A stretch of 64,000 bases of DNA. It comes from Halobellus captivus. GTDB lineage: Archaea > Halobacteriota > Halobacteria > Halobacteriales > Haloferacaceae. The first letter of the stretch is position 1; each line of letters begins with the position of its first letter. Positions 17,538-26,837 of the stretch are shown here, in pieces. The stretch spans positions 211,174 through 275,173 of the forward strand of contig NZ_RDQE01000003.1 in NCBI RefSeq assembly GCF_003697845.1, read 5' to 3'. The translations under genes and the position numbers were made by a program. The notes below the pieces were generated by a model, which was not told the origin of the DNA, did no database searches, and worked only from the letters and a program-made list of their open reading frames with translations.

Positions 17538-19001
17538 ATGAGTAGTGGCGCATCCGGCTCGGCACGCACGCGATACGCGATCCTCGGCTGCGGGAGCGTC
17601 GGGCACGCGGTCGCGGAGTCGCTCTCCGATCGCGGCAAGGACGTGCTCATCCTCGACCGCGACGAGAGCCGCGTCGAGGCGCTACGGGACCAGGACCTCA
17701 ACGCCCGCGTCCAGGACATCGCGGACCCCGACGTCGTCGACGCCATCGACGACCGGGACATCGTGTTGATCCTCGCGTCCGACGTCGAGGCCAACAAGGC
17801 GGCCGTCTCGGCGATCCGCGACCGCGACGGCGACCAGTACGTCGTCGTGCGCGCGTCCGACCCGGTCAGCGAGGACGAGCTGCGCGAACGCGGCGCGGAC
17901 GTGGTGATCAACCCCTCGACGGTGATCGCCGACAGCGCCCTCCAATCGCTCGAGACGGGCGAACTGGAGTACATGGCCCGCCAGCTCGCCGAGATCATCG
18001 AGGGCGGGGGCGGCCGGATGGCGATCCTCACCCACGACAACCCCGAGCCGGACTCGATCGCGTCGGCGACCGCCCTCCAGGCGATCGCGGACGCGTTCGG
18101 CGTCGAGGCCGACATCCTCTACTCCGGCGACGTGGGTCACCAGGAGAACCGGGCGTTCGTGAACCTGCTCGGCATCGACCTCCGTTCCCGGGCGGACGCG
18201 CCACCCCTCTCGGAGTACGACACCGTCGCCGCCGTCGACCTCGCGAAGTCCGCCGAGGACGACGTGGACCTCGAGACGGGCATCGACGTCTACATCGACC
18301 ACCTCGAGTCGGACGCGCCGCCGGACGCCCGGTTCGTCGACGTCCGAACCAACGTCTCCTCGACGTCGACGATCCTCACGAAGTACCTCCAGGAGTTCGA
18401 CCAGTCGCCGACGGAGGCGGTCGCGACCGCCCTGTTGTACGGGATCCGCGCCGAGACGCTGGACTTCAAACGCGACACCACGCCCGCGGACCTCACCGCG
18501 GCGGCGTACCTCCACCCGTTCGCGAACCACGACACGCTCGAGCAGGTGGAGTCGCCGTCGATGTCGCCGGAGACGCTCGACGTCCTCGCCGAGGCGATCC
18601 AGAACCGACAGGTCCAGGGGAGCCACCTCTTCTCGACGGCCGGGTTCATCCGCGACCGCGAGGCGCTCGCGCAGGCGGCCCAACACCTCCTCAACCTCGA
18701 GGGGATCACGACGACCGCCGTGCTCGGGATCGCCGACGACCGCATCTACCTCGCGGCTCGCTCGAAGGACATCCGGCTCAACATCGGGAACGTCCTCCAG
18801 GAGGCGTTCGCCGAGATGGGTGACGCCGCGGGCCACTCGACGCAGGGCTCCGTCGAGATCCCGCTCGGCATCTTCACGGGCATCGAGGCGAGCGGCGGGA
18901 ACCGCGACACGCTCCTCCACCTCACCGAGGAGGCGGTCCGCCGGAAGCTCTTCGACGCGCTCGGCGTCGAGGGTGCGACCGAGGGCGGAAACGGTTCGTA
19001 G
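17538..19001 (+). CDS. DHH-family phosphoesterase with N-terminal TrkA-N domain
   Basis: 487 residues. A Rossmann TrkA-N domain occupies about residues 1-140 (YAILGCGSVGHAVAESLSDR). A DHH phosphoesterase follows, with the metal motifs LTHDNPEPDSIASA and VYIDHLESD, and a C-terminal DHHA1 domain ends in the nucleic-acid-binding GHSTQGSVEIPLG region, where the usual GGHxxAAG is altered. DHH-DHHA1 proteins hydrolyse short RNAs or cyclic dinucleotides (NrnA/GdpP type). The fused NAD-binding domain suggests redox or nucleotide gating. It is cytoplasmic; the product and substrate are inferred only from family. Confidence 0.88.
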   Translation: MSSGASGSARTRYAILGCGSVGHAVAESLSDRGKDVLILDRDESRVEALRDQDLNARVQDIADPDVVDAIDDRDIVLILASDVEANKAAVSAIRDRDGDQYVVVRASDPVSEDELRERGADVVINPSTVIADSALQSLETGELEYMARQLAEIIEGGGGRMAILTHDNPEPDSIASATALQAIADAFGVEADILYSGDVGHQENRAFVNLLGIDLRSRADAPPLSEYDTVAAVDLAKSAEDDVDLETGIDVYIDHLESDAPPDARFVDVRTNVSSTSTILTKYLQEFDQSPTEAVATALLYGIRAETLDFKRDTTPADLTAAAYLHPFANHDTLEQVESPSMSPETLDVLAEAIQNRQVQGSHLFSTAGFIRDREALAQAAQHLLNLEGITTTAVLGIADDRIYLAARSKDIRLNIGNVLQEAFAEMGDAAGHSTQGSVEIPLGIFTGIEASGGNRDTLLHLTEEAVRRKLFDALGVEGATEGGNGS

Positions 19002-19086
19002 ACGACGCAACGCTTCCGGCGAGTCCGATGCGTTCGACGCGCACGCCGGGGACGGCTTTTTGTCCGCAGTCGGCGACCCTCCGTAC

Positions 19087-20526
19087 ATGACCGACCCGTT
19101 CGTCGTCGTCGGTGCCGACGCAGCCGGACTGAGCGCCGCCAGCAAGTGCCGCCGGGAGGACCCCGACCGCGACGTCGTCGTCCTCGAGAAGGGCCGCTGG
19201 ATCTCGTTCGCCTACTGCGGAATGCCGTACTTCATCGAGGGACGGATAGAGCGTCTCTCGAACCTCCTCTCGCTGTCGCCGAGCGAGGTGGACGACCGCG
19301 GAATCGACCTCCGGCGCGGCCACGAGGTCGTCGGCGTCGACCCCGAGGAGCGGCGCGTCTCGGTGCGGACCGCGGACGGGGAGACGTTCGAGGAGCCGTA
19401 CGGGGACCTGCTCGTCGCGACGGGCGGTCGGGCGGTCACGGGCCCGTTCGACGTACGGGGGATCGACGGCGCGTTCACCCTCCACGACATGGACGCCGCC
19501 GCGGCGATCGACGCCTACGTCGCCGATCCCGAGGAGTACGACCCCGACCGGGCCGACGCGTCGGCCGTCGATCGCGAGCGCGTCGATCACAACGCGGCCC
19601 TGCCGGCTCCGGAGACCGCCGCGATCGTCGGCGGGGGGTACGTCGGCGTCGAGATGGCCGAGGCGCTCACCGGCCGCGGGCTCGACGTTCACCTCTTCCA
19701 GCGCTCCGAGCATCTCCTCCCGCCGTTCGGGGAGGCCGTCGGCGAGCGGGTCGAGACCGAGCTCGCTGACAGGGGGGTGACCGTCCACACGGGCCGTCCC
19801 GTCGGGGAGATCGTCGGCGACGACCGGATCGAGGCGATCGAATTCGACGACGGGAACCGGTCCGAGACCCTCCCCGTCGACCTCGCGGTCGTCGGCGTCG
19901 GCATCGAGCCGAACACGGAGCTCCTCTCCGGGACGGGCGTCGAACTCGGCGAGGGCGGCGCGATCCGGACCGACGAGCACGGGCGGACAAACCTCCCGGG
20001 AGTGTACGCCGCCGGCGACTGCGCGACCGCGATCCACGCGGTCACCGGCGAGGAGGCATGGATGCCCCTCGGACTCACGGCGAACCGGTCCGGTCGCGCG
20101 ATCGGCGCCACGGTCGCCGGCGATCCGACGCCCGTCGGCGAGATCGCCGGGACGGCGGTCGTCAAGGCGTTCGATCAGGAGTGTGGCCGCGTCGGATTCC
20201 TCGAGGAAGCGGCGGCGGTCGAGGCCGGCTTCGACCCCGTTCGCGAGACGATCACCGCGGGTTCACGCTCGGGCTACTACCCCGGCGCGGCCGAGACCGA
20301 CGTGACCCTCGTCGCCGACCGTGACTCCGGCCGGCTGATCGGCGGGAGCATCGTCGGGCCCGACCGCGCGGCCGTGCGGGTGAACACCCTCGCGACCGCG
20401 CTGGAGGCGGACCTCACGGTCCCCGAACTCGAGCGCCTGGACCTGGCGTACGCGCCGCCGTTCAGTCCGGTCTGGGACCCGATACTGGTCGCGGCGAAGG
20501 TCTTGAACGGGACGCTGGAGAAGTGA
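19087..20526 (+). CDS. FAD-dependent pyridine nucleotide-disulfide oxidoreductase (CoA-disulfide reductase-like)
   Basis: 479 residues. An N-terminal FAD-binding Rossmann fold (VVVGADAAGLSAASKCRR) is followed by the single redox Cys44 in SFAYCGMPYFIEG, the hallmark of CoA-disulfide reductases and NADH oxidases. A central NAD-binding motif (AAIVGGGYVGVEMAEAL), the FAD-closing motif (GVYAAGDCATAIH) and a dimerisation domain at about residues 360-470 follow. The long frame reaches far upstream inside the DHH gene; the ATG at 19087 matches the family N-terminus. It lies 86 bases after the DHH gene. In haloarchaea its role would be thiol redox balance, but the CoA specificity is not proven. Confidence 0.88.
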   Translation: MTDPFVVVGADAAGLSAASKCRREDPDRDVVVLEKGRWISFAYCGMPYFIEGRIERLSNLLSLSPSEVDDRGIDLRRGHEVVGVDPEERRVSVRTADGETFEEPYGDLLVATGGRAVTGPFDVRGIDGAFTLHDMDAAAAIDAYVADPEEYDPDRADASAVDRERVDHNAALPAPETAAIVGGGYVGVEMAEALTGRGLDVHLFQRSEHLLPPFGEAVGERVETELADRGVTVHTGRPVGEIVGDDRIEAIEFDDGNRSETLPVDLAVVGVGIEPNTELLSGTGVELGEGGAIRTDEHGRTNLPGVYAAGDCATAIHAVTGEEAWMPLGLTANRSGRAIGATVAGDPTPVGEIAGTAVVKAFDQECGRVGFLEEAAAVEAGFDPVRETITAGSRSGYYPGAAETDVTLVADRDSGRLIGGSIVGPDRAAVRVNTLATALEADLTVPELERLDLAYAPPFSPVWDPILVAAKVLNGTLEK

Positions 20527-20650
20527 ATCGCCGTCGTGAACGAACGCCCCGCGTCCGTCTCTCAGGCCGTGAACGGGCGATCCGGGAGGTCGGTGGCCGT
20601 CTCCGTACCCATCGGAGATAGTTAAGTACGTCCGGGCGCCACGGACTCAC

Positions 20651-21937
20651 ATGGCAGGACCCGTCGCGGAGCGGCTCGTCGAGTTGCGCCGAGACTTCCA
20701 CGAACACCCGGAGCCCGGCTGGCGCGAGTACTACACCACGAGCCGGCTGGTCGAGGAGATCGAGGGGATCGGCGTCGACGAGCTCGCCGTCGGGAGGGAG
20801 GCGTACGACCCCGACGACCGGATGGCCGTCCCTGAGGACGCCAACGACGAGTGGGTCGAGCGGGCTCGCGAACGCGGCGCGCGCGAGGACGTGCTCGAGC
20901 GGACCGCGGGCGGCGTCACCGGCTGCGTGGCGGTTCTCGAGCGCGGCGAGGGGCCGACCGTCGGCCTCCGGGTCGACATCGACGGCCTGTTCATCGGGGA
21001 ATCGGACGACCCAGATCACGAGCCCGCCCGCGAGGGGTTCCGCTCCGACACCGACGGGACGATGCACGCGTGCGGCCACGATGCCCACATGACGTTGGGA
21101 CTCGCGACGCTCGAGGCGGTGAAGGAGAGCGACTTCTCCGGACGGTTCGTCGTCTTCTTCCAGCCCGCAGAGGAACTGGGTGGCGGCGGCCATCCGATGG
21201 CCGAGAGCCGGTTCATCGAGGGGATCGACTACCTCTTCGCGGTCCACGTCGGGCTCGGCCACCCGACCGGCCGGGTCGTCGCCGGGATCGAGCGGGTCCT
21301 CGCGATCGCGCACGTCGAGGCCACGTTCCGCGGTACCTCGGCACACGCGGGGAAATCCCCGGAGGAGGGGGACAACGCGATGCAGGCGCTCGGAACCGCC
21401 ATCTCGAACGCCTACGGGATCCCCAGACACAGCGAGGGAATGACCCGCGTGAACGTAGGTCGTGCCGAGGCCGGGACTGCGAGCAACGTGATCGCCGACC
21501 GCGCGCGCGTCGAGGCCGAAGCCCGCGGAGAGACGACGGCGCTCAAAGAGTACGGGAAGTCCCGACTCGAGCGGGCGTTCCGCGGGGCGGCCGAGTCGCA
21601 CAGGTGCGAGGTCGACTTCGAGGTCACGACCGAGTGTCCGCGGGCGGACAGCGATCCCGAACTCGCCGAGCACGTCGCGTCGGTCGCCGAGGGTGTCGAG
21701 GGCGTGACGGAGGTGCTGCCGATCGCCGACTTCGGCGCGAGCGAGGACGCGACGTATCTGATGGACCGCGTCCAGGCTGACGGCGGGATCGCGACGTACC
21801 TGATCGTCGGCACCGACCACCCCACCGGCCACCACTCCCCGACGTTCGACGTCGACGAGGCGAGCCTCCCGATCGGCGTCGAGGTGCTAACGGAGGCCGT
21901 ACTCGACGTCGCCGACAGCGACGTCCGGGCGACGTAG
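20651..21937 (+). CDS. M20-family amidohydrolase
   Basis: 428 residues. The peptidase M20D/amidohydrolase features are LRRDFHEHPEPGWREYYT at the start, the metal-binding HACGHDAHMTLG near residue 140, PAEELGGGG with the catalytic Glu pair, and a dimerisation insert with SAHAGKSPEEGDNA. A late His is in DHPTGHHSPTFDVDE. The family removes acyl or aminobenzoyl groups from amino acids; compared with bacterial AbgB-like proteins it has a long N-terminal insertion at about residues 45-80. It is convergent with the class III aminotransferase gene, with only six bases between stops. Confidence 0.9.
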   Translation: MAGPVAERLVELRRDFHEHPEPGWREYYTTSRLVEEIEGIGVDELAVGREAYDPDDRMAVPEDANDEWVERARERGAREDVLERTAGGVTGCVAVLERGEGPTVGLRVDIDGLFIGESDDPDHEPAREGFRSDTDGTMHACGHDAHMTLGLATLEAVKESDFSGRFVVFFQPAEELGGGGHPMAESRFIEGIDYLFAVHVGLGHPTGRVVAGIERVLAIAHVEATFRGTSAHAGKSPEEGDNAMQALGTAISNAYGIPRHSEGMTRVNVGRAEAGTASNVIADRARVEAEARGETTALKEYGKSRLERAFRGAAESHRCEVDFEVTTECPRADSDPELAEHVASVAEGVEGVTEVLPIADFGASEDATYLMDRVQADGGIATYLIVGTDHPTGHHSPTFDVDEASLPIGVEVLTEAVLDVADSDVRAT

Positions 21938-21943
21938 CTCGCT

Positions 21944-23305
21944 TCAAGCGGTCGTCGGCGTCGGCCCCGCGGCGGCGACCGCGTCGAGGAAGATCGAGAT
22001 CCCGAGGTCGATCTCGCGTTCGCTCGAGTCGAGCGGCGGCAGCAGGCGGATCGTCTTCTTGCCGCAGCCGAGCGTGAGCAGTCCTCGCTCTAACGCCTCC
22101 GCGACGACCTCGTCACGGCGGTCGGGCGTGTCGAACTCGACGGCGAGCATCAGTCCCTTCCCGCGCACGTCGACGACGTGTCCGCCCGTGTCGTCCGCGA
22201 GCAACTCCCCGGCCTGCCGGCCGCGTTCGCGGGCGTTCGCGAGCAGGTCGTGTTCCTCGATCGCCTCGATCGTGAGCGCGCCCACCATCGAGCCGAGCAT
22301 ATCTCCGCCGCCGAACGTGGACCCGAGCCGGTTCTTCTCGTCGGGGAAGAGGTCGGACCGTCCGACCGTCGCGCCGACGCGCAGTGCCTTCGCGGCACCG
22401 ATCACGTCGGGCTCGACGTCGTAGTGTTCCGACGCCCAGAACTCGCCCGTGCGGCCGACTCCGGACTGGATCTCGTCGACGATGAGGGGAATGTCGTACT
22501 CGTCGGTGACCGCGCCGACCTCCGCCATGAACGACTCGCTCGGGAACCGGTAGCCGCCGACGCCCTGTATCGGCTCGAGGACCACGAACGCGACCTCCGC
22601 GGGGTCGACGTGGCCGCCCTCCGGCGCGAGCGCGTTCCGGAGCTGCGAGCCGCCGCCGGCGAAGAAGCCGCAGTCGCACGTCTCCGCGGTACACTCGCGG
22701 TCCGCACAGAACGGGACCGTCTCGATCCCGGCGATCTCCGGGTAGTGGCGGGTGTAGACGTCCTTGGAGTTGGTGAGGGAAAGCGTGCCGAGGGTGCGCC
22801 CGTGGAAGCTCCCGCCGAACGCGAAGCCGTACTTCGCGGCCGGCCTGTGGTCGTGGGCGACCTTCATCGCGTTCTCGATGGCCTCCGCTCCGGAGTTCGA
22901 GAGGAAGACGGTGTCCAGCCCGAACGTCGAGGAGACCTCCGTGAGCTTCTCCATCAACTGCGTCGAACCCGGGAACGGCGCGGTGTCGGGGTCCGGTCCG
23001 GAGCCGAAATACATGTCCTGTCCCGCGATCTTCATCGGCTCGACGAGGTCGAACTCCCGAAGCGTGCCGAGCACCTTCTCGTTGTTATAGCCGAGCGGCG
23101 CGGCCCCGATGTGACACGTGAAGTCCATGAGGACGTTGCCGTCGACGTCGGTGACGAACGGGCCTTCCGCCTCGCGGGTGACGTCCCAGACGAACTCGTG
23201 GGAGTACTCGCTGGGCGCGGCGTGCTCGCCGTAGTGTTCGACCCACTTCTCGGCGTTCGGTCCCGGCAAGCTGCCGGTGTCCGGCTCCGCAGTGTCCCTG
23301 TCCAT
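21944..23305 (-). CDS. PLP-dependent class III aminotransferase
   Basis: About 453 residues. Family landmarks are LMDFTCHIGAAPLGYNN, FLSNSGAEAIENAMKVA, GSFHGRTLGTLSLTNSK, the PLP-contacting LIVDEIQSGVGRTG and the likely Schiff-base Lys in GAAKALRVG, followed by STFGGGDMLGS. A Cys cluster (CADRECTAETCDCG) in an insertion could bind a metal. The frame continues 21 codons upstream, but the ATG at 23305 follows a TATA-like element and is preferred. This branch transfers omega-amino groups such as those of GABA, ornithine or putrescine; the substrate is not fixed by sequence. A BCCT transporter gene lies upstream on the same strand. Confidence 0.9.
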   Translation of the reverse strand: MDRDTAEPDTGSLPGPNAEKWVEHYGEHAAPSEYSHEFVWDVTREAEGPFVTDVDGNVLMDFTCHIGAAPLGYNNEKVLGTLREFDLVEPMKIAGQDMYFGSGPDPDTAPFPGSTQLMEKLTEVSSTFGLDTVFLSNSGAEAIENAMKVAHDHRPAAKYGFAFGGSFHGRTLGTLSLTNSKDVYTRHYPEIAGIETVPFCADRECTAETCDCGFFAGGGSQLRNALAPEGGHVDPAEVAFVVLEPIQGVGGYRFPSESFMAEVGAVTDEYDIPLIVDEIQSGVGRTGEFWASEHYDVEPDVIGAAKALRVGATVGRSDLFPDEKNRLGSTFGGGDMLGSMVGALTIEAIEEHDLLANARERGRQAGELLADDTGGHVVDVRGKGLMLAVEFDTPDRRDEVVAEALERGLLTLGCGKKTIRLLPPLDSSEREIDLGISIFLDAVAAAGPTPTTA

Positions 23306-23334
23306 ACACAGTAAGTGTATACAACGTCCATTAA
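23304..23334 (-). promoter_or_regulatory. Promoter and inverted repeat at the aminotransferase start
   Basis: ATACAC (23304-23309), a five-base spacer and GTGTAT (23315-23320) form an inverted repeat across the start codon. On the minus strand a GATTTAATGG element about 23-30 bases upstream is a good TATA box. The repeat would cover the transcription start of a leaderless mRNA, a position typical of archaeal repressors. Confidence 0.45.
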
Positions 23335-23485
23335 ATCCTTCTCCCGATACGTGTTCGGACGGGGACAAGGACGGGAGCGGACGAACGGAAGACGTACCGC
23401 GGGTGGACGGAAGACGTACACCGGAACCGGAGCCGGTCGGCCGGGTCGTCAGTCGATCCGGTCGCCGGCCGGGTCGTCGGGCGAA

Positions 23486-25183
23486 TCAGTCGTCGTCGGA
23501 TTCGACGACGGATCCGGTTCGCGACCCGGATCCGTCCTCCGAGCCGTACAGCACGGTCTCGTTCTGGAAGAGCACCTGGTCGTAGTTCTCGCCGAAGTCC
23601 TTGATCAGCGCCAGCATCGCGAGGAAGCAGACGAAGGCGAACGGCGTGCCGGTGATGATCGCCGCCTGCTGGAGCGTGTTCGCGCTGCCGGTGCCGCCGA
23701 GGATCATCAGGATCGCCGCGGTCATTCCGAGGACGACTCCCCAGAAGATCCGGTTGATGTTCGACGGCTTGGCCTTCCCGCCCGTGGTCATCATCGAGAC
23801 GGCCAGCGTCGAGGAGTCGGCGGAGGTGACGAAGAACGTGGTCACCAGGATCAAGAACGCGTAGATCAGCACCGATCCGACCGGGAGCGTCAGCGACGCG
23901 CCCCCGAGGTTCAGCGTGAAGTTCAGCGCCTCGAACAGGATGAAGCCGGACACCTCCGCGCCGGCGTCGCCGGCCATCACGGCACTGAAGTCGGCGATGC
24001 CGTTGTGTTGTGCCCACACCGCGGTCCCGCCGACGAACGTGAACCACGGGATGGTGGCCGCGGAGGTCGCGACGATCCCCGTGAACGCGACCTCGCGGAC
24101 GGTCCGGCCCTTGGAGATCCGAGCGATGAACAGCCCCGCGAACGGCGACCACGACAGCGCCCACGCCCAGTAGAACACCGTCCACGCGTTCACCCAACCC
24201 GTCGCGCCCGCGTCGCCTCCTCCCATCGGTCCGGCACCGGTGAAGAGGCTCATCGAGACGAAGTCGGTGATCATCCCGCCGAACGCCTGCGTGCCGAGCA
24301 ACACGAGGAACAGCGACGGGCCCACGATGAACGTCACGAGCATGAGGGCGACGAACAGCACCATGTTGAAGTTCGAGATCCGACGGATCCCCTTGTCGAC
24401 ACCCAGCACCATCGAGGTGGTGAAAAGCAGAGTCATCATGGTGACGACGAGGAGGATCCCGACGTCGCCCATGTCGATGCCCCACTGGTAGTCGAGCCCG
24501 GTGACGAACTGGCTCCCGATGAACCCGAGCGACGTGGCGACGCCGCCGATCGTCGCGAACACCGCGAGAATGTCGACGACCTTCGCGAGCGGGCCGTCGA
24601 GGTTGTCGGCACCGAGGATCGGCGTGAGCGCCGAGGAGACGCGCAGCGGGACGTCCTCGTAGTTGTACGCGAAGTACCCGATCGCGATGCCCATGATGGT
24701 GAACACCGCGAGCTGCGGCAGCGCCCAGTGGAACAGCGTCTGCTGGACGGCGACCGTCATCGCCTCGGCCGTTCCACCTTCGACGGTACTGAAAAGCGGC
24801 GAGGGGGTGTCGTAGTAGAACAGCGCCTCGGTCGGGCCCCAGAACACGACGCCGGCCGCGAATCCCGCCGAGTACAGCATCGCGAAGAACGACAGGAAGC
24901 TGTACTCCGGGGACTCGTCGCCGAGCTTGATCCCGCCCCACGGCCCCACGATCAGGAAGAGGAGGAACAGGACGATCAGGAAGACGATCAACAGCATGGC
25001 CCAGTTGAACGCACCGAGCAGTTGGGTGTTGAGCGACGAGATCGTGTCCTCGACGGCCGACGGGCTGACGAAGAACGCGACGATCACGCCGAGGGTCAAC
25101 AGCGCCCCGAACGCGAAGACGACGGGGTCGATCTCCTCCAGGAACTTCGAGACCGGGCTCTCGGTCTCCTCCGCGTCGCTCAC
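23486..25183 (-). CDS. BCCT-family transporter (betaine/carnitine/choline type)
   Basis: 565 residues with about twelve membrane helices. BCCT signatures are the glycine-rich GFAAGVVFWGPTEALFYYD segment and the substrate-box sequence NAWTVFYWAWALSWSPFAGL, with the aromatic Trp cluster that binds quaternary amines. FIARISKGRTVREV follows. The acidic tail (SEDGSGSRTGSVVESDDD) and Asp/Glu-rich N-terminus could be osmosensory. BCCT proteins import compatible solutes with Na+ or exchange amines. Neighbours are an aminotransferase and an acetyl-amine hydrolase, which hints at import for catabolism as well as osmoprotection. Confidence 0.93.
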   Translation of the reverse strand: MSDAEETESPVSKFLEEIDPVVFAFGALLTLGVIVAFFVSPSAVEDTISSLNTQLLGAFNWAMLLIVFLIVLFLLFLIVGPWGGIKLGDESPEYSFLSFFAMLYSAGFAAGVVFWGPTEALFYYDTPSPLFSTVEGGTAEAMTVAVQQTLFHWALPQLAVFTIMGIAIGYFAYNYEDVPLRVSSALTPILGADNLDGPLAKVVDILAVFATIGGVATSLGFIGSQFVTGLDYQWGIDMGDVGILLVVTMMTLLFTTSMVLGVDKGIRRISNFNMVLFVALMLVTFIVGPSLFLVLLGTQAFGGMITDFVSMSLFTGAGPMGGGDAGATGWVNAWTVFYWAWALSWSPFAGLFIARISKGRTVREVAFTGIVATSAATIPWFTFVGGTAVWAQHNGIADFSAVMAGDAGAEVSGFILFEALNFTLNLGGASLTLPVGSVLIYAFLILVTTFFVTSADSSTLAVSMMTTGGKAKPSNINRIFWGVVLGMTAAILMILGGTGSANTLQQAAIITGTPFAFVCFLAMLALIKDFGENYDQVLFQNETVLYGSEDGSGSRTGSVVESDDD

Positions 25184-25570
25184 GCGGGATCACCCCCGTT
25201 CGATCCCCACCGAACCGAGCGCACGCGGCGGTTGCCGTCCGATTCCCCCTGCCGGCCGACTGCCGTGATGCGTGGTAGCACAGTCCGTTTGTTGACTGGA
25301 TCCTACATAAATATTGTTCTTTTTCGTATTCGTAATACACGGTTGTTGTGTACGATCGGAGCGACGGGCGAGGTAACCGGCACGACGTGCCGGGAACGTC
25401 GATCGTGGATCCGACGCGGGATTTTTTCACACCTCCCACGAAAGCGAGGGCGTGCGATACACGACACACGCGTCCTCCGAACGGAGGACCGCCGAAGTGA
25501 GAACGAACCGAACGGCGTCGAACCCGACCGAGGCGAACGGAATCGGCCGGAGTGTTCGAGGAGCGAACCG
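25184..25570. promoter_or_regulatory. Divergent intergenic region with AT island and inverted repeats
   Basis: This 387-base gap separates the BCCT transporter (minus) from the deacetylase-family gene (plus). It holds an AT-rich island (25303-25325), the inverted repeat GTATT-CGT-AATAC (25326-25338), the inverted repeat TACAC-7-GTGTA (25336-25352) whose half-site matches the one at the aminotransferase start, and an 18-base palindrome GTCCTCCGAACGGAGGAC (25472-25489). These look like promoters and operators; no gene is supported inside. Confidence 0.45.
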
Positions 25571-26758
25571 ATGAGCGGCGAACCGGTGACCGACGGCGGG
25601 AGCGACGGGAGGGGTGACGCGGACCTCGCCGTCTACTGGCACGACCGCATGCTGGATCACGAACAACCGGCGGGAGCGTTCAAACACCCGTCGACGCCGA
25701 TCGTGGCTAACGACGAGACGCACCCGGATCGCCGCGAGCGCGTCGAGAACATCGTGGCGACGGTGGAACACGGCTTCCCCGAGGAGGGTCGGTTCGTCGA
25801 GCCCGAACGGGCGAGCAGGGAAACGATCGAGCGCGTTCACGACCCCGAGTACGTCGACTGGCTCGAGGCGTTCTGTGCCGACGGCGGCGGCCGGATCGGC
25901 CGGACGACGACCGGCGCGAACGAGGCGACGTACGACGCGGCGCGGGTCGCCGCCGGGGCCGCGGTCGCCGCCGCGGACCACGCGCTGTCGGAGCGGTCGG
26001 GCGTCCCGTACGCGCTCTGTCGCCCGAGCGGCCATCACGCCCAGCCGACCCAGGCGGACGGGTTCTGCTTCCTCAACAACGCGGCCATCGCGGCCGAAAC
26101 CGCGCTCGCGGTCGACGGCGTCGACCGGGTCGCGATCGTCGACTGGGACGTCCACCACGGCAACGGGACCCAGGAGACGTTCTACGACCGCGACGACGTT
26201 CTCTTCGTGAGCGCCCACCACGACCACGGCTCGTGGTCCGAGTACCACCCGCAGGAGGGGTCACTCGAGGAGGACGGCACGGGTGACGGGAGCGGATACA
26301 CGGTGAACGTCCCGCTCCCGCCCGGAACCGGCGACCGCGGATACGAACGCCTGTTCGATGCGATCGTCGAGCCGGTCGTCCGAGGATACGACCCGGACCT
26401 GGTCCTCGTGAGCGCGGGACAGGACGCGGGCACGGTCGACCCCAACGGCCGAAACCTCGTCACCCGCGGCGGGTTCCGGACGCTGGGCTCCCGAGTCCGT
26501 GCGCTCGCCGCCGACGTCGCCGACGGTCGCCTGGCGCTGATCCAGGAGGGCGGCTATCAGCCGTCACACCTCTCGTTCGCCACCCTCGGCGTCTTCGAGG
26601 GCGTCCTCGACCGCCTCGTCGACCTGGAGGGATACGGCCACGACGACCCGATGGGGTGGCTCGACGAACCGACGGAACTCGTCGACGAGTGGCTCGACGA
26701 GGCGATCGACTACCACCGCACACACTGGCCGGTCCTGACGGAACCCGCCGTCGAGTAA
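25571..26758 (+). CDS. Histone deacetylase-family amidohydrolase (acetylpolyamine or AcuC type)
   Basis: 395 residues. Class II-like HDAC fold motifs include VHDPEYVDWLEAF, the catalytic His pair in RPSGHHAQPTQADGFCFLNN, zinc ligands in VDWDVHHGNGTQETF (Asp and His) and the third ligand Asp in SAGQDAG, then QEGGYQ. All metal ligands are present. The SAGQDAG variant departs from the usual SAGFDAH. The open frame continues far upstream through non-coding DNA; the ATG at 25571 gives a normal length. Likely substrates are acetylated polyamines or small acetyl-amines, or acetyl-lysine on protein. It lies divergent from the BCCT transporter. Confidence 0.9.
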   Translation: MSGEPVTDGGSDGRGDADLAVYWHDRMLDHEQPAGAFKHPSTPIVANDETHPDRRERVENIVATVEHGFPEEGRFVEPERASRETIERVHDPEYVDWLEAFCADGGGRIGRTTTGANEATYDAARVAAGAAVAAADHALSERSGVPYALCRPSGHHAQPTQADGFCFLNNAAIAAETALAVDGVDRVAIVDWDVHHGNGTQETFYDRDDVLFVSAHHDHGSWSEYHPQEGSLEEDGTGDGSGYTVNVPLPPGTGDRGYERLFDAIVEPVVRGYDPDLVLVSAGQDAGTVDPNGRNLVTRGGFRTLGSRVRALAADVADGRLALIQEGGYQPSHLSFATLGVFEGVLDRLVDLEGYGHDDPMGWLDEPTELVDEWLDEAIDYHRTHWPVLTEPAVE

Positions 26759-26837
26759 CGTCGTCAGGAGTCACCGTCCTTCCGGTGCTCCAGCCCTTTC
26801 GGTGCCTCCACCCTTTCAACGCCTCTCGCGACGACGA

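Noticed and set aside
23315-25570. 752-codon N-terminal extension of the deacetylase-family gene
   Set aside because: It runs antisense through the BCCT gene and the intergenic region; the HDAC fold starts after the ATG at 25571.
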